Assembly: GCF_013350005.1 (NCBI RefSeq)
Contig: NZ_JABVWW010000001.1
Coordinates: 62,001 to 126,000 of the forward strand
Length of the DNA: 64,000 bases
Direction of reading: 5' to 3'
DNA from: Methylocystis silviterrae
GTDB taxonomy: Bacteria; Pseudomonadota; Alphaproteobacteria; Rhizobiales; Beijerinckiaceae
Shown here piece by piece: positions 9,234 to 17,250 of this stretch (positions within the stretch are counted from its first letter, which is position 1; each line of letters begins with the position of its first letter). The translations under genes were made by a program, and so were the position numbers. The notes under the pieces were generated by a model that was given only the letters and a program-made list of their open reading frames with translations, was not told where the DNA came from and searched no databases.

Positions 9234-10397
9234 CGCCGGCGACTTCTCCACGTTGAAGTCGGGCTCGGCGTCCGTTTCATTGACCAATTTGAGGTCGTCG
9301 GCGATCCAGGCTTTCGTCAGCTCCCAAACGACGGCGAGCACGACCGGTCCTGCAAACAGGCCGGCGATGCCATGCGCGAGAACGCCGCCGATCACGCCCA
9401 CGAAAATCACCGGTATTGGCGTCGACAGCCCATGCGCGAAAATGAAGGGCTTCAGCACGTTGTCCACGTAATTGACGCTGAGCATGCAGATCGTCAGCGC
9501 CAGCGCCGGCCCGGTCGCCAAAGTCGTCCACGCCCAGAAGATGACAGGCGCCACGACGAGCAACGGCCCGATCTGAATAATGCCGAGGACGAGAATGGCG
9601 ATCGTCAGCAGGCTCGCGCCCGGCACGTCGGCGAGATACATGCCGGCGCCGCCGACGACGGCCTGCAATAGCGACAGGCCCATGACGCCGCGCGAAACCG
9701 CGTTGATCGTCGCGCCGGCGAGATCGACGAATTTCTCGCCGCTCGAAGGATCGATGCGCCGCGACAGCGCGCGCGCCCCCGCAAGCATTTGCGGCGCGGC
9801 GGCGAGAATGAAGCCCATGAGCAGGACGGAGACGAGAAATTTGAGCGTGCCTGCGCCGGCGCTCTTCGCCATGTCGAGCAAGAATTCCCCGGCGGGCTTC
9901 AGCTGCGGCAAAACTTGGGTGAAGGCGCTGCGCAGATTGGTCGAGGCTAGCAGCCAGAAGGAATAGAGCTGCTCGCCGACGAACGGCCAATCCTTGATCG
10001 ACGCGGGCGGCGGCGGGACGGCGATATTGCCCGTCTCGATCCCCGCCATCAACGTTTTGATGGGGTCAATGGCGCCGACCGCCATCCAGGTGACGGGCCC
10101 GATGATCAGCACCAGGCCGGCGATCGTCATCAAAACGGCGGCTGTTATTGGCCGGCCGCCCAATATTTCCGCCACCACGCGAAAAATCGGATAGAGCGCC
10201 ACGGCGAGCACGACGCTCCACAGAATAATCGCCGCGAAAGGCAGGACGATGATGAAGGTCCAGTAGATCAGCGCGCCGATCGCGAACAGGCGGATCGCCA
10301 GTTCGATGACCCGCGCGTTGAAGCGGCGGTCGGAGCCGTTAAGGCCATTGGTCGGATCATTCACCTGCGTTCTCTTGTCATCCCGCGACTTTTGCAT
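9201..10397 (-). CDS. AI-2E family transporter (PerM/YhhQ-like permease)
   Basis: Integral membrane protein of 398 residues of the AI-2E exporter (PF01594) family. Hydrophobic segments include ALIYWTFIIVLPFAAIILW, TAAVLMTIAGLVLIIGP, LKFLVSVLLMGFILAAA and the C-terminal block IPVIFVGVIGGVLAHGIAGLFAGPV, which is the family's conserved end. Members export diverse small molecules or ions; the substrate here is unknown and the family name should not be read as evidence for quorum sensing. The ATG at 10397 is chosen because the protein from there has the usual basic cytosolic lead; the preceding 40 residues of the open frame look like noncoding extension. The gene converges on the transglycosylase gene with a 33-base overlap. 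Confidence 0.88.
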   Translation of the reverse strand: MQKSRDDKRTQVNDPTNGLNGSDRRFNARVIELAIRLFAIGALIYWTFIIVLPFAAIILWSVVLAVALYPIFRVVAEILGGRPITAAVLMTIAGLVLIIGPVTWMAVGAIDPIKTLMAGIETGNIAVPPPPASIKDWPFVGEQLYSFWLLASTNLRSAFTQVLPQLKPAGEFLLDMAKSAGAGTLKFLVSVLLMGFILAAAPQMLAGARALSRRIDPSSGEKFVDLAGATINAVSRGVMGLSLLQAVVGGAGMYLADVPGASLLTIAILVLGIIQIGPLLVVAPVIFWAWTTLATGPALALTICMLSVNYVDNVLKPFIFAHGLSTPIPVIFVGVIGGVLAHGIAGLFAGPVVLAVVWELTKAWIADDLKLVNETDAEPDFNVEKSPALSSAQGVKNL

Positions 10398-10523
10398 CGC
10401 AATAGAGTGAAGACTTGGCGGGCGTCTGACAAGAGGAGCGGTTTGCGGGTTATCGGGCGAGTCGGTTCCGGGCGAACCACAGCTCGCCGAACGCCAGCCG
10501 AAGCCCTGCGGCGTCACAGCGCC

Positions 10524-10724
10524 CTAATAGTCGCCGCTTCCAACCAACGGATGGATGCCGCCAGCGCCGCTGCGATCGGAGTTCTGCCGATTGCGCTTGC
10601 CGGTTTTTGTCGCCTGGTCCGATTTCGAGGCCGAAACGGATTTGGCGGTGGATTTCGAGGATGCCGCGGAGGCAGGCGGCGCAGCGATTGCGCAAGCGAG
10701 AATCAAAGCAAGAATGTAACGCAT
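10524..10724 (-). CDS. Small secreted basic peptide, function unknown
   Basis: A 66-residue product starting MRYILALILACAIAAPPASA, a good Sec signal peptide with a predicted cut after PASA. The ~46-residue mature part is rich in Lys, Ser and Thr and ends IHPLVGSGDY. An AGGGAG ribosome site lies 8 bases before the ATG at 10724. The longer open frame to 10976 has no ribosome site and overlaps the RNase D promoter. I do not recognise a family; low-complexity Lys/Ser-rich secreted peptides like this are poorly conserved. Confidence 0.6.
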   Translation of the reverse strand: MRYILALILACAIAAPPASAASSKSTAKSVSASKSDQATKTGKRNRQNSDRSGAGGIHPLVGSGDY

Positions 10725-10887
10725 GGGGTTACTCCCTGGGCCAGGAGGTCCATCGACCAGGGCCCAGCCATTAGGTAGCACAATTCGCCGCGCAGGCGAG
10801 CGAGTCGGGCGCGAACCCGCAACGCTTCGACAAGCCTTGCGCATTCTGCGATAGACTGTCCGCTCCACATCGAAAGATTCGAGCCGC

Positions 10888-11502
10888 ATGACCATCCGCC
10901 TCCACCAGGGCGATCTCCCCGAGGGGATCGGCGCTGGCGCCATTGTCGCGATCGACACCGAGACTCTGGGCCTCAATCCGCATCGTGATCGGCTGTGCTT
11001 GGCGCAGCTTTCCTTCGGCGACGGGAACGCCGAGCTTGTCCAGTTCGGGCGCGGTCAGACGCGCGCGCCCAATCTCGAGCGCCTGCTGGCCGATCCGGCC
11101 ATTTTGAAGCTCTTCCACTTCGCCCGTTTCGACGTCGGCATATTGGCCAAGACCTTCGGCTTCGTTCCGGCGCCGGTCTATTGCACCAAGATCGCCTCCA
11201 AGCTCGCCCGCACCTATACGGACCGGCATGGCCTCAAGGATCTCGTGCGCGAGCTTCTTGGCGTCGAGATTTCGAAGCAGCAGCAGTCGTCGGACTGGGG
11301 CGCGCCGGTTCTTTCCGACGCGCAGCAGGCCTATGCGGCGTCGGACGTCCTCTATCTGCATCAGCTCAAGGACAAGCTCGACGCCATGCTTGCCCGCGAG
11401 GGTCGCGCCGAACTGGCGCAGGCCTGTTTCGACTTTCTGCCAGCCCGCGCCCGGCTCGACCTCGCCGGCTGGCCGGAAACGGATATTTTCGCCCATGAGT
11501 AA
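10888..11502 (+). CDS. rnd: Ribonuclease D (exonuclease domain only)
   Basis: A 204-residue 3'-5' exonuclease of the DEDDy superfamily, acting on tRNA precursors and other structured RNAs. Visible motifs are Exo I VAIDTETLGLNP, Exo II LKLFHFARFDVGIL and Exo III YAASDVLYLHQL with the tyrosine of the DEDDy class. It lacks the HRDC domains of E. coli RNase D (about 375 residues) and matches the short alphaproteobacterial form. It lies 47 bases before lptC in the same direction, an arrangement seen in related genomes. Confidence 0.88.
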   Translation: MTIRLHQGDLPEGIGAGAIVAIDTETLGLNPHRDRLCLAQLSFGDGNAELVQFGRGQTRAPNLERLLADPAILKLFHFARFDVGILAKTFGFVPAPVYCTKIASKLARTYTDRHGLKDLVRELLGVEISKQQQSSDWGAPVLSDAQQAYAASDVLYLHQLKDKLDAMLAREGRAELAQACFDFLPARARLDLAGWPETDIFAHE

Positions 11503-11549
11503 GGCTCTGGCGATCGAGGCTTTGGCTTTGCCTCGAATTCGCCACCTGC

Positions 11550-12272
11550 ATGCCTCATGATGACAGCATGACCGACGTCTTGCCGGCGCCCAGCGCCCGC
11601 GATCGCTTGGGCGGCCTTGTTGCGCCGCGCCAGAGCGCCTTTCCGGAGGCGCTGCGCCACACGACGCGAGTTGCGCGCCTGCGTCGCTGGATTCTTTGGG
11701 GGGCGGGCGGCGTCGTTGGAGTCGTCGGCCTCGGCCTACTGATCAGCTCGCTGCGCTTTCTGCCCGCTGATCTGAGCCTGGCGCGCGTCGCGCTCAAGGG
11801 CTCCCGCATCGTCATCGAGAGCCCCAAGCTCGTCGGCTATCGCAAGGACGGGCGTCCTTACGAGGTGCGCGCGCTCGTGGGCACGCAGGATCTGGCGAAG
11901 CCTGATGTCTTCGAACTCGATCAGCTCGAGGTCCGGGTCGAGAACACCAAGGACAATTCCATAGTCCTGTCGGCGGCGAAGGGCGTCTACAACAGGAAGG
12001 CCGATCGGGCCGATATGAGCGGCGGCGTCGACATCCACGAAGACAACAACTTCGACATGCGGCTCGAGTCGGCGGTCATGGATTTCAAGGATAGCGTGAT
12101 GACGTCCGACAAGCCCGTGCTCTTGAAGATCGACGGCGGCGAGGTCACCGCGCAGTCTGTCGAATTTTCCCAAAAGGAGCGTCACGCGTCCTTCGCGGGC
12201 GACGTCCATTCGGTGCTATACGGGGAGGGCGATACGCCCCCGCAAACTTCGGGCGCCGCGACCAAGGACTAA
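11550..12272 (+). CDS. lptC: LPS export system protein LptC
   Basis: Inner-membrane-anchored periplasmic protein of 240 residues that passes lipopolysaccharide from the LptB2FG transporter to LptA. One N-terminal transmembrane helix (WILWGAGGVVGVVGLGLLI, about residues 43-62) is followed by a beta-jellyroll region containing GVYNRKADRADMSGGVDIHEDN and QSVEFSQKERHASFAGDV, typical of LptC. ATGs at 11550 and 11568 are both possible starts; the upstream ribosome site is weak. The stop at 12270-12272 directly abuts the lptA ATG, so the two are translationally coupled. Confidence 0.88.
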   Translation: MPHDDSMTDVLPAPSARDRLGGLVAPRQSAFPEALRHTTRVARLRRWILWGAGGVVGVVGLGLLISSLRFLPADLSLARVALKGSRIVIESPKLVGYRKDGRPYEVRALVGTQDLAKPDVFELDQLEVRVENTKDNSIVLSAAKGVYNRKADRADMSGGVDIHEDNNFDMRLESAVMDFKDSVMTSDKPVLLKIDGGEVTAQSVEFSQKERHASFAGDVHSVLYGEGDTPPQTSGAATKD

Positions 12273-12803
12273 ATGCGCCGCCACCCTTTCGTTCTTCTCC
12301 TTGCTGCGCTCGTCGCCGCGACGCCGGCAGGCGCCGCAGGCCGCTCGGGCGGCATTCTGCCTGGCGCCTCCGCCAAGGATCCGCTCAACATCGACGCGGG
12401 CAAGCTCGATTATTTCGAGAAGGAGCAGAAGCTCATCTACTCCGGCAGCGTCATCGTCACGAACGGGCCCTCGACGCTTAAGGCCTCGCGCCTCATCATC
12501 TTTCTCGAAGGAAAGGGCAGCGGACAACCCGCCGCGACGACCAACGACCGCGTCAAACATATCGACGCCGAAGGGCCAGTGACGCTGGTTTCAAAGGACC
12601 AGATCGGGACGGGCGATCGGGGCAGCTACGACAAGGCCGAAAACAAGGTTTATCTCGTCGGCAACGTCACGCTCACCCAGGCCGAGAACATCGTGAAAGG
12701 CGACAAGCTCGTCTATGACGTGGCGACCGGCATGGCGACCGTGCAGGGCGGCGCGGCGCAGGGGGGGCGGGTGCGCAGCACCTTCACGCCAAAAAACCAA
12801 TAA
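12273..12803 (+). CDS. lptA: LPS transport periplasmic protein LptA
   Basis: A 176-residue periplasmic bridge protein that forms beta-jellyroll filaments carrying lipopolysaccharide to the outer membrane. It begins with a signal peptide (MRRHPFVLLLAALVAATPAGA), then the OstA-like core: INIDAGKLDYFEKEQKLIYSG-type repeat, LKASRLIIFLEG, IDAEGPVTLVSKDQ and KAENKVYLVGNVTLTQ, ending in a Gly/Arg-rich tail. The start codon immediately follows the lptC stop. In most relatives lptB and rpoN come next; here a convergent gene follows instead, so lptB must lie elsewhere. Confidence 0.9.
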   Translation: MRRHPFVLLLAALVAATPAGAAGRSGGILPGASAKDPLNIDAGKLDYFEKEQKLIYSGSVIVTNGPSTLKASRLIIFLEGKGSGQPAATTNDRVKHIDAEGPVTLVSKDQIGTGDRGSYDKAENKVYLVGNVTLTQAENIVKGDKLVYDVATGMATVQGGAAQGGRVRSTFTPKNQ

Positions 12804-12815
12804 GGCTTCGGGCAT

Positions 12816-13313
12816 TCACTGCGAGGCTGACGTCACCAGCTCGTCGAGCATCCGCTTGCGCTTCGCCTCATAGTAGTAGCCGCCGGCATACAGCTTGATC
12901 GCCCGGCCTTCGTCGCGGCCGCTGACCTTATAGGCGTTGGCGAGATAAGGCACCGCGAACGCAAGATTGGTGTCGGCGTCGAGAAGACCGCTCGCCGGGC
13001 CCTGATAGCCCATGTGCCGCGCCGTGTCGTGGCGGATCTGCATCAACCCCCAATAGGGTCCGTGCCGGGCGTGGGGATTGTAGTTGCTCTCGCGGCGGAT
13101 CGAGCGATGAATGAGCGATTCCGGAATGTCGTAGATGCGGGCGTAATGGGAGATTCGCGCATGCAGCGCGTCCTGGCCGGTGAGCTCGGTCGCCTTAGCG
13201 GCCTCGTCATAGGCGGCGGGCGCCGAAGCGACGGGCGACTCCTGCGGCGCGCAGCCCGCGAGCGGCAGAACGCCGATGGCGACAAAGGCGGCGGCCCGGC
13301 GGAATAGTCTCAT
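12816..13313 (-). CDS. Lytic transglycosylase SLT-domain lipoprotein
   Basis: A 165-residue outer-membrane or periplasmic lipoprotein. The N-terminus MRLFRRAAAFVAIGVLPLAGC contains the lipobox LAGC with Cys21 as lipidation site. Residues ~50-150 form a compact Slt/goose-type lysozyme domain: IPESLIHRSIRRESNYNP carries the catalytic glutamate, followed by GPYWGLMQIRHDTARHMGY and AVPYLANAYK. It would cleave glycan strands of peptidoglycan. The gene converges on lptA with a 12-base gap. Confidence 0.88.
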   Translation of the reverse strand: MRLFRRAAAFVAIGVLPLAGCAPQESPVASAPAAYDEAAKATELTGQDALHARISHYARIYDIPESLIHRSIRRESNYNPHARHGPYWGLMQIRHDTARHMGYQGPASGLLDADTNLAFAVPYLANAYKVSGRDEGRAIKLYAGGYYYEAKRKRMLDELVTSASQ

Positions 13314-13355
13314 CTAAATTTCCCTCATTGGCCGCCCAAGACCCAGCCGGGAAAT

Positions 13356-13386
13356 CCGCCACGCGCAAATGGCGATTTCGTGGCGG
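13356..13386. repeat. Inverted repeat in the divergent SLT/DUF3175 promoter region
   Basis: CCGCCACG at 13356-13363 is matched by its exact reverse complement CGTGGCGG at 13379-13386, separated by 15 bases. The position between two divergent genes makes an operator possible, but no regulator is known. Confidence 0.4.
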
Positions 13387-13438
13387 TCACGCTTCAGGAA
13401 CGTTGATTTCTGTGGGCAGCCGACTACCTGCCCAAGGA

Positions 13439-13477
13439 CTCCTGACGAGTGCTCCTGACAAGCGCTCCTGAGATGAG
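13439..13477 (+). repeat. Three tandem 13-bp direct repeats at the DUF3175 start
   Basis: The core CTCCTGA recurs with exact 13-base spacing at 13439, 13452 and 13465 (units CTCCTGACGAGTG, CTCCTGACAAGCG, CTCCTGAGATGAG). The array runs into the start codon region of the DUF3175 gene. It could be a regulatory or slippage-prone array. Confidence 0.5.
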
Positions 13478-13814
13478 GCGGATGATGGCGCAAAGGCAGC
13501 CGAAAAGCCGCGCGCCGGCAAAAAGTTCAAAGACGGCGACCAACTACTGGTCAGGCGAGGTCACGCGCCACAGCAACGCGCTCGATCTCGACGCGGGGGT
13601 ATTCACTTGGGACGACCCCGTGAAGATCGCCCGCTCCCTCAAGCGGTCGGCGGAGGTGAGCGAGCGGCGCAAAGCGGACCCGTTCCGTTCCGCCATGTCG
13701 ATGCTGACTTTCTACATCAACAGGGCCGGCAAGGATTTGCCGCAGGCGCGCCGACAGGTGCTGGAGCAGGCGAAGGACGAGCTGCGGAAGGCGTTTGGGC
13801 GAACGCCTCATTGA
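13473..13814 (+). CDS. DUF3175 family protein
   Basis: Product of 113 residues (from the ATG at 13473; ATG at 13482 and GTG at 13449 are alternatives). After a basic N-terminus it reads TNYWSGEVTRHSNALDL, GVFTWDDPVKIARSLKRSAE and MLTFYINRAGKDLPQARRQVLEQAKDELR, which is the pattern I associate with DUF3175. Members are small soluble proteins of unknown function, often found beside stress or DNA-related genes. No membrane segment or signal peptide is present. The gene precedes a toxin-antitoxin pair with a 70-base gap. Confidence 0.7.
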   Translation: MRRMMAQRQPKSRAPAKSSKTATNYWSGEVTRHSNALDLDAGVFTWDDPVKIARSLKRSAEVSERRKADPFRSAMSMLTFYINRAGKDLPQARRQVLEQAKDELRKAFGRTPH

Positions 13815-13840
13815 GCGCACCGCAGATTGACGCCTCGATC

Positions 13841-13873
13841 GAGTGGGTATTACTCTTCTTGAGCGAGTATTAC
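13841..13873 (+). promoter_or_regulatory. Candidate vapB operator: repeats 20 bp apart
   Basis: A 13-base unit occurs twice, GAGTGGGTATTAC at 13841-13853 and GAGCGAGTATTAC at 13861-13873, 11 of 13 bases identical and exactly 20 bases (two helical turns) apart. The same segment is also a near-perfect inverted repeat (GGGTATTACTC against GAGTATTACCC, one mismatch). It ends 11 bases before the antitoxin ATG. AbrB-fold antitoxins usually autorepress through such sites, so this is a likely operator. Confidence 0.6.
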
Positions 13874-13884
13874 CCATTGGCGTC

Positions 13885-14157
13885 ATGAGCACAAAAGTCA
13901 CCATAAAGGGCCAGGTCACCTTGCCAAAGGCCGTACGCGAAGCGGCCGGCATCCGGCCCGGCGACCGCGTCAACGTGCGCGCAAGGCCGGAGGGCGGCGT
14001 GCTGGTGGAGCGAAGTGATGCAGCTCAGGCGGACCCCGCGGCGCTGAAGGCGGCGAGGAGCAAGATTGAGCGGGCGCTCGCCGCGCTGGATCGCAAGGGC
14101 GTGAAATTTCGAACGACGACTGACGAGTGGATGCGTCTCCTGCGGGGCGACGATTGA
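13885..14157 (+). CDS. AbrB/SpoVT-fold antitoxin (VapB type)
   Basis: A 90-residue antitoxin. The swapped-hairpin DNA-binding domain occupies residues 1-45: STKVTIKGQVTLPKAVREAAGIRPGDRVNVR, the classic MazE/AbrB/VapB pattern. The remaining helix-rich tail (DPAALKAARSKIERALAALD) should wrap around the toxin. Its stop overlaps the start of a PIN-domain toxin gene, which defines the pair as vapBC-like. I chose the ATG at 13885 because it starts the domain; a frame from 13843 would run through the putative operator. No clear ribosome site precedes the ATG. Confidence 0.88.
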   Translation: MSTKVTIKGQVTLPKAVREAAGIRPGDRVNVRARPEGGVLVERSDAAQADPAALKAARSKIERALAALDRKGVKFRTTTDEWMRLLRGDD

Positions 14158-14555
14158 CGCTTGTCGACACCAATATCTTCATCGACCTGCTGACGCACAA
14201 TCCCAATTGGTTTGAAGCGTCGCAGCAGGCGCTCGAACGAAGAATGTCGCTTGGACCGATCTTGATCGTCGATGCCGTCTTTGCGGAGCTGGCGACCGGC
14301 TTTACGGCCGAAGCCGATTGTTCCGATTTTTTAGGCGCGCTCGGGGCGGAACATTCCACAATGTCGCGTCAAGCCCTCTGGCGCGCCGGGCAGGCGTTTC
14401 GCGACTATCGGGTACGCGGCGGCGCCAAGACGAATGCACTGGCGGATTTCTTTATCGGCGCGCAGGCGGAAACTCTCCGCGCTCCCCTGCTGACCCGAGA
14501 CGTTGCGCGTTATCGGACGTATTTCCCGGAGGTCGCGATTGTAACGCCCGGCTGA
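14154..14555 (+). CDS. PIN-domain ribonuclease toxin (VapC type)
   Basis: PIN-domain toxin of 133 residues. The frame starting with the TTG at 14154 begins MTLVDTNIFIDLL, with the first catalytic aspartate in VDTNIF, a glutamate in VFAELATGF, and later acidic residues in NALADFFIGAQAE and LLTRDVARY. VapC toxins are Mg-dependent endoribonucleases, usually against tRNA or rRNA. The TTG overlaps the antitoxin stop (TTGA), giving translational coupling; a GTG at 14127 in the same frame would add nine residues. All PIN acidic positions appear present, so the toxin is probably active. Confidence 0.86.
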   Translation: MTLVDTNIFIDLLTHNPNWFEASQQALERRMSLGPILIVDAVFAELATGFTAEADCSDFLGALGAEHSTMSRQALWRAGQAFRDYRVRGGAKTNALADFFIGAQAETLRAPLLTRDVARYRTYFPEVAIVTPG

Positions 14556-14642
14556 GAACGGAGCAGGCTATTCAGGCAAGACGAACTTGAATTGAGAAGC
14601 TTTTGCGGCGTACGAAAACAGGCCAAAGTGCATCAGCCATCG

Positions 14643-16295
14643 TCACCGCGCGAACTTCTTATATTTCAGCCGGTGCGGAATGACGCTGTCGATCCCGAGG
14701 CGCCGCTTCTTGTCCTCTTCGTAATCGGCGAAGTTGCCTTCGAACCATTCGACATGGCTGTCGCCTTCATAGGCGAGAATATGCGTCGCGATGCGGTCGA
14801 GGAAAAAACGATCATGCGAGATGATGACGGCGCAGCCGGCGAAATCGACGAGCGCCTCTTCGAGCGCGCGCAGCGTGTCGACGTCGAGATCATTGGTCGG
14901 CTCGTCGAGCAGCAGCACATTGGCGCCGCTCTTGAGCATCTTGGCGAGGTGCACGCGGTTGCGTTCGCCGCCTGAGAGCTGCCCAACCTTCTTCTGCTGA
15001 TCGGCGCCCTTGAAATTGAAGGCCGAGCAATAGGCGCGGCTGTTGATCTCGCGCTTGCCGAGATAGATCACCTCATTGCCTTCCGAGATTTCCTCCCAGA
15101 CGGACTTGTTGGCGTGCAGCGCGTCGCGCGACTGGTCGACATAGCCGAGCTGCACGCTGTCGCCGATCTCGATCGTCCCGTTGTCGGGCTTCTCTTGTCC
15201 GGTGATCATGCGAAACAGCGTCGTCTTGCCGGCGCCGTTCGGCCCGATCACGCCGACGATGCCGCCGGGCGGCAATTTGAAGGAGAGATCGTCGATCAAG
15301 AGCGTGTCGCCATAGCCCTTCGACAGATGGTCGAAATCGATGACATTGTCGCCCAGACGTTCGGCCACCGGAATGACGATCTGCGCGGTCGTCGGCGCCT
15401 TGTCGTTCTGCTTGGCGACGAGTTCCTCATAGCGCTGAATGCGGGCCTTGCTTTTCGCCTGCCGCGCTTTCGGCGAAGCGGCGATCCACTCGCTCTCGGC
15501 TTCGAGCGCGCGCTGACGCGCCTTGTCCTCGGAAGATTCCTGAGCCAGTCGCTTCTGCTTCTGCTTCAGCCAGCTGGTGTAATTGCCCTCGTAGGGAATG
15601 CCGCGGCCGCGATCGAGCTCCAATATCCATCCGGTGACATTGTCCAAGAAATAGCGGTCGTGGGTGACGATCAGGATCGCGCCGGGATACTGGCGCAGAT
15701 GTCCTTCGAGCCAGTTGACGGTTTCAGCGTCGAGATGGTTCGTCGGTTCGTCGAGGAGCAGCATTTCCGGCTGTTCGAGCAGCAATTTGCACAGCGCGAC
15801 GCGACGCCGCTCGCCGCCCGAAAGCTTGGTGACGTCAGCGTCGTCCGGCGGACAGCCGAGCGCGTCCATCGCCTGGTCGACCTGGCTGTCCAAGTCCCAA
15901 AGGCCTTTGGCCTCGATTTCGTCCTGGAGCTTCGTCATCTCATCGGCGGTCTCGTCCGAATAATTCATGGCGAGATCATTGTAGCGATCGAGAATGGCCT
16001 TCTTGTCGGCGACGCCGAGCATGACATTGCCGCGCACGTCGAGCGTCGGGTCGAGGTGCGGCTCCTGCGGCAGATAGCCGACCCGGGCGCCCTCGGCGAC
16101 GAAGCCCTCGCCAGAATACTCTTTGTCGACGCCCGCCATGATGCGCAGCAGCGTCGATTTGCCGGAGCCGTTGACGCCGAGAACGCCGATTTTCGCATCG
16201 GGATAAAAGGAGAGATTGATGTTCTCCAGGACCTTCTTGCCGCCCGGATAGGTCTTGCTGAGGCCCTGCATGTGATAGATGAACTGGCGCGCCAT
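14643..16295 (-). CDS. ettA: Energy-dependent translational throttle protein EttA (ABC-F ATPase)
   Basis: ABC-F family protein of 550 residues with two ATP-binding cassettes and no membrane segment; EttA binds the ribosomal E site and gates the first elongation steps according to ATP/ADP ratio. First cassette: Walker [10 protein letters not shown] near residue 40, signature [32 protein letters not shown]. The arm and P-site tether linker is basic. Second cassette: GPNGAGKTT near 360, [32 protein letters not shown]. The length and the sequence [19 protein letters not shown] at the N-terminus match EttA. The ATG at 16295 has GAGG just upstream. Confidence 0.95.
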   Translation of the reverse strand: MARQFIYHMQGLSKTYPGGKKVLENINLSFYPDAKIGVLGVNGSGKSTLLRIMAGVDKEYSGEGFVAEGARVGYLPQEPHLDPTLDVRGNVMLGVADKKAILDRYNDLAMNYSDETADEMTKLQDEIEAKGLWDLDSQVDQAMDALGCPPDDADVTKLSGGERRRVALCKLLLEQPEMLLLDEPTNHLDAETVNWLEGHLRQYPGAILIVTHDRYFLDNVTGWILELDRGRGIPYEGNYTSWLKQKQKRLAQESSEDKARQRALEAESEWIAASPKARQAKSKARIQRYEELVAKQNDKAPTTAQIVIPVAERLGDNVIDFDHLSKGYGDTLLIDDLSFKLPPGGIVGVIGPNGAGKTTLFRMITGQEKPDNGTIEIGDSVQLGYVDQSRDALHANKSVWEEISEGNEVIYLGKREINSRAYCSAFNFKGADQQKKVGQLSGGERNRVHLAKMLKSGANVLLLDEPTNDLDVDTLRALEEALVDFAGCAVIISHDRFFLDRIATHILAYEGDSHVEWFEGNFADYEEDKKRRLGIDSVIPHRLKYKKFAR

Positions 16296-16375
16296 ATCGC
16301 CTCGCAAAGAGAGATTGCGCTGTCTTTAGAGCATTTTCACTCCGGGAGGGAAGCTGTTTGGCCTACCGCGCGGCA

Positions 16376-16405
16376 TAAAAATACCCCCGGTAGGAGCCGG
16401 GGGCA
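16376..16405 (-). terminator. Rho-independent terminator for the membrane-protein gene
   Basis: CCCCCGG (16384-16390) pairs with CCGGGGG (16397-16403) around a 6-base loop. Read on the minus strand the hairpin is followed by TATTTTTA (complement of 16376-16383), a U-tract. It lies 23 bases after the stop of the minus-strand gene at 16427. Confidence 0.82.
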
Positions 16406-16426
16406 TTTATTGCGCTGGCGTTGCGA

Positions 16427-17110
16427 TCAGGTTCGCATAAAGCTCAGAACCGTGGCGCTAAGAGTGCTGCCCGTGAGCACAATCGTGGAGCCGAGCGCCA
16501 GCAGCGCGACCAGGTTCAGGGTCAAATCGGCGGGACTGCCGGCAAGCGCCAGAATGCCGAGGACGATCGCCGCCAGTCCTGCGAGCGCCTGAATGCCCGC
16601 TGAACCCGACGCCATTTCGCTCGCGAGCATCTCGGCGCCGACATGTTGCGATTGTCCAACCGTGGTCTCCATCTGGGCGGAGGCGCGCCGCAGCACATAG
16701 AGGCGCCAAACGGCGTTGCTGCTCAGAAGCAGAGCGGTGCCAAAGCCGATCACGGCCACCGGCGACAGAACGGTGGCGCTGATGCCGAGAAGCGACAGGA
16801 CGCCGAGCACTATGCCGCCCGCGCCAACCAGAAAGACGAGCGCGAGGCTATTGCCGCCCATCTGCTCGATGGAAGAGGTTCGAACGCCGCCGGGAAACAC
16901 GACTTGCGTATATTCCGACAGCATAGCTCCGCCTTGAATTAACAGTGCGACGCCAAACACGATCGTCGCGATCGCGACCATCATGGGGGGCGCTATTCCA
17001 ACTAAACCGCAAATTACAAGGACTATGGTGGCGACGCCGCCTATGGCGTCAATGAGACCGCCATAGGCGACCGCATTGTCATGCGATGCGATATCTCGAG
17101 TAATGGACAT
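16427..17110 (-). CDS. Six-helix integral membrane protein, function unknown
   Basis: A 227-residue, very hydrophobic protein with about six transmembrane helices: [96 protein letters not shown] and [17 protein letters not shown]. The repeated Gly/Ala/Leu pattern suggests an internal duplication of a two-helix unit. A loop between helices 2 and 3 carries [19 protein letters not shown] do not recognise a family. The ATG at 17110 has GGAG 8 bases upstream; a GTG at 17119 is the alternative. It is a single-gene unit with its own strong terminator. Confidence 0.7.
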   Translation of the reverse strand: MSITRDIASHDNAVAYGGLIDAIGGVATIVLVICGLVGIAPPMMVAIATIVFGVALLIQGGAMLSEYTQVVFPGGVRTSSIEQMGGNSLALVFLVGAGGIVLGVLSLLGISATVLSPVAVIGFGTALLLSSNAVWRLYVLRRASAQMETTVGQSQHVGAEMLASEMASGSAGIQALAGLAAIVLGILALAGSPADLTLNLVALLALGSTIVLTGSTLSATVLSFMRT

Positions 17111-17250
17111 GTGGGACACTCCAGCCGCTAGCCCCCGGTCGAATAGCTAGCGGCGCTTACGCAACGGGCAAGCCTAGCATTTCGGCGGCGGATTGCCTTT
17201 TGGCGTCCGCGCGCTCTAGAAGCGGAAACGAAGCAACCGGGCGAGCGTTA

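Noticed and set aside
13841-13873. Transcription terminator between DUF3175 and vapB
   Set aside because: The repeat is AT-rich with one mismatch and no U-tract, so an operator is the better reading.
15114-16592. 492-codon plus-strand frame opposite ettA
   Set aside because: It is antisense to the well-supported ettA gene and has the Arg/Val/Asp-rich composition of reverse reading of GC-rich codons.
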